From QHXQ01 sp036389375 (GTDB lineage Bacteria; Acidobacteriota; Blastocatellia; Pyrinomonadales; Pyrinomonadaceae): a stretch of 35,171 nucleotides of DNA. Of this stretch, positions 33,302 to 35,171 are shown in pieces (the stretch's first letter is position 1; each line of letters opens with the position of its first letter). Both the position numbers and the translations under genes were made by a program. The DNA is taken from contig DASVQA010000160.1 of NCBI GenBank assembly GCA_036389375.1, forward strand, positions 1 through 35,171, given 5' to 3'. The notes under the pieces are model-generated. The model did not search any database. It worked only from the letters and a program-made list of their open reading frames with translations, and was not told where the DNA came from.

Positions 33302-33717
33302 GCCGGGCGGGCGGTGCGAGAGAATTGAAACAACATCGCAACAATGTTCGGTTATTTAACGGCGCGAATGAACGATAACGCAGGTGTCGGGCACTGAATG
33401 GGGTTGAATTTCAGGTCAACGATGTCCGGTTAGGATTCATCAAAATAGAGACAGGAAATGCCGCACGATCCCCGACTGAGTGCGGCTGGTATTTGGCAAA
33501 AGTTTTTCTCTCTCCCCTGCTGCGCGGGTCTGGCAACAGCTAAAGGGTCGCGCACGTGTCGTGGATTGATCTTGAGGGGAGAGGCTTCAGACCGGAACGC
33601 GAAGCGGCCGACACCCTCTGACATTAAGGAGTAGGGTTGAGGTCGCTTTTTCGTTCTGGTCGTAGCTGATTCAAGGCGCGCATCTCGCTTGTGCGCACGT
33701 TTCGGAGGAGGGAAGAG
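33302..33717 (+). other. Intergenic stretch before the M48 protease gene
   Basis: No gene is supported here; a minus-strand frame covering it (to 34191) is an antisense shadow of the protease gene. GGAGGAGGG at 33704-33712 is the strong ribosome site of the next gene. The DNA is less GC-rich than its surroundings and probably holds the promoter, which I could not place. Confidence 0.45.
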
Positions 33718-35118
33718 ATGAAAAGTAGTCATTATCAAGCGCGGCGTGGGAGCCGTCTGTTGGCCGGACTGTTGGCGTGCGCCATGCTCGCGCTGCCGCT
33801 CAGTGCATTGGCGGAAGCCACGCGCATTAAAGCGCCGGGCAACAGTTATAGTCCGCAGGACGACGTGAAGGTCGGCATACAGGCGGCGCAAGAGGCCGAA
33901 CAGCAGTTGCCGATCCTGCGCGACGGCGAAACGACGGACTACGTCAACAGCGTCGGGCAGCGCCTCGTCCGCGCGATCCCGGAAGAGTTTCAACATCCGG
34001 AGTTTCGCTATTCGTTTCAGGTCGTGAACCAGAAAGAGATTAACGCGTTCGCGCTGCCGGGCGGGCCGATGTTCGTCAATCGCGGCATGATCGAAGCGGC
34101 GCACAACGAAGGCGAGATGGCCGGCGTGATGGCGCACGAGTTGTCGCACGTTGCGCTCAGGCACGGGACGGCGCAGGCCACGAAAGCGCAAAAGTATTCG
34201 ATCCTCTCAGGGCTGGGCCAAGTCGCGGGCGCGATCATCGGTGGCGGTGTGGGCAGCGTCATCGGGCAAGGTTCGCAACTCGGCGTCGGCGTCTACTTCC
34301 TGAAGTTCAGCCGCGAGTATGAGACGCAGGCCGACGTGCTCGGCGCGCAGATCATGGCGCGCGCCGGCTACGACCCGAACGATCTGGCCAACATGTTCCG
34401 CACGATCCAGCAGCAGGGCGGCGGTGGCGGGCCGCAATTCCTGAGCGACCACCCGAACCCGGCCAATCGCTACGCGCGCATCAATCAGGAAGCGCAGTTG
34501 ATCGGCACGGTGCGCAATCCGATCAGGAACACGCCGGAGTTTTCGCGCATACAATCGCGCCTGCGCGGCTCTGGTTCATACCAGACGCAGGGCACGGGCG
34601 GCACGCAATCGCAAGGCTATCCCGGCACGCGCAGCAACAATGTGCCGCGCCCGTCCACGCGCTTCCGCCAGATCAGAACCGACTGGTACACCATCTCCGT
34701 CCCCGATAACTGGCGCGACATCGGCGCACAAACTTCGGCCACGTTTGCGCCCGACGGTGCGGCCGATCAGAACGGCATCACGCACGGCGTCATCATCGGC
34801 GTTGATCAAGCGCAAACTGCTGAGTTGCGCGCCGCGACCGATCAGTACATCAACTCGCTGCTACAGGGCAACCCGTACCTGCGGCAGCAGAGCAACGGCT
34901 ATTCGCGCACGACCATCTCCGGGCGCACCGCCTACGCCATGACGCTGGCGGGGCAATCGCCGGTGACAGGGCGCAACGAGCAGGTCACGGTGGTGACGAC
35001 GCTGCTGCGCGATGGTCGGCTCTTTTACTTCAACGCCGTCGTCCCGCAGGACGAGGCGCGCTACTACAACAACGTGTTCAGCAACGTGCTGCGCAGCATA
35101 CAGTTCTACAACCTCTAA
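33718..35118 (+). CDS. Exported M48-family zinc metalloprotease
   Basis: The signal peptide (LLAGLLACAMLALPLSALA) suggests a periplasmic enzyme. The protease domain has FALPGGPMFVNRGMIEAAHNE, the zinc motif HELSH (140-144) and the third ligand glutamate in REYETQAD (E202), followed by GYDPNDLANMFRTI and the FLSDHPNPANRYARI segment, all typical of the BepA/Oma1-like group. These act in outer-membrane protein quality control. The C-terminal 140 residues form a second domain (DWYTISVPDNWRDIG, then YINSLLQGNPYL) after a Gly/Ser/Gln linker; it is absent from BepA, which has TPR repeats there. The gene has a strong ribosome site and is complete. Confidence 0.92.
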   Translation: MKSSHYQARRGSRLLAGLLACAMLALPLSALAEATRIKAPGNSYSPQDDVKVGIQAAQEAEQQLPILRDGETTDYVNSVGQRLVRAIPEEFQHPEFRYSFQVVNQKEINAFALPGGPMFVNRGMIEAAHNEGEMAGVMAHELSHVALRHGTAQATKAQKYSILSGLGQVAGAIIGGGVGSVIGQGSQLGVGVYFLKFSREYETQADVLGAQIMARAGYDPNDLANMFRTIQQQGGGGGPQFLSDHPNPANRYARINQEAQLIGTVRNPIRNTPEFSRIQSRLRGSGSYQTQGTGGTQSQGYPGTRSNNVPRPSTRFRQIRTDWYTISVPDNWRDIGAQTSATFAPDGAADQNGITHGVIIGVDQAQTAELRAATDQYINSLLQGNPYLRQQSNGYSRTTISGRTAYAMTLAGQSPVTGRNEQVTVVTTLLRDGRLFYFNAVVPQDEARYYNNVFSNVLRSIQFYNL

Positions 35119-35149
35119 GGCGCAGCGCAAACCAAAGGCAAAACAGGGG

Positions 35150-35171
35150 CGGCCGGTCAAGTGACCGGCCG
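35150..35171 (+). terminator. Terminator-like perfect hairpin at the window edge
   Basis: CGGCCGGTCA, AG and TGACCGGCCG form a perfect 10-bp palindrome 31 bases after the protease stop. Whether a T tract follows cannot be seen because the window ends here. Confidence 0.6.

Noticed and set aside
33430..34191. 253-aa minus-strand ORF
   Set aside because: It is antisense to the signal peptide and protease domain of the M48 gene and lacks recognisable features.

Overview
The window is GC-rich, densely coded bacterial DNA whose gene families are common in Acidobacteriota, perhaps class Blastocatellia: DUF4097-type exported proteins behind an ECF sigma/anti-sigma pair, a Tic20/DUF4870-like membrane protein, a DUF885 peptidase and M48 proteases. 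The phylum is an inference from gene content. No rRNA, tRNA or CRISPR array was found.

Region 1 (1-4342) is the right part of a Tn7-like transposon. It holds the end of a CBASS-type anti-phage operon (CD-NTase cut by the window start, then an E2-like protein fused to a SEC-C zinc motif). Facing it are tnsB and tnsA. The transposon ends in ACA at 4342 inside a Mg-chelatase-like comM gene, of which only the 3' half (4343-5023) follows. No tnsC or tniQ is present in this part.

Region 2 (5244-9402) is host DNA: an ECF sigma factor, a zinc-finger anti-sigma factor, two DUF4097-like exported proteins and dcd (dCTP deaminase).

Region 3 (9411-12385) is the clearest discovery. It is a complete 2,965-bp Tn7-like element starting TGTGACT and ending AGTCACA, flanked by a perfect 5-bp duplication (CTTGC), and placed 8 nt after the dcd stop codon. 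It carries an intact 583-aa TniQ with four C-terminal DNA-binding-like modules, a tniB/tnsC gene reduced to its 3' half, a small winged-helix-like ORF, and about seven copies of a 19-bp terminal repeat. It has no tnsA or tnsB. Directly beyond the right-hand CTTGC lies a second sequence resembling the element's left end, which suggests repeated insertion at one site behind dcd.

Region 4 (12420-15921) has a probable dcd terminator, a fatty acid desaturase with its own terminator, a two-component system and an unknown exported protein. Region 5 (16396-21435) is a four-gene operon: a mono-haem lipoprotein cytochrome c, a small subunit, a GMC flavoprotein oxidoreductase and an unusual deaminase-fold protein. 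Region 6 (21460-25532, minus strand) has three membrane or exported proteins of unknown function and a PQQ-type beta-propeller protein, with a long inverted repeat after the latter. Region 7 (25831-35118) has a gamma-carbonic anhydrase, hisS, aspS, a JAMM metalloprotease, a Tic20-like protein, a DUF885-PrcB fusion peptidase and an M48 metalloprotease.
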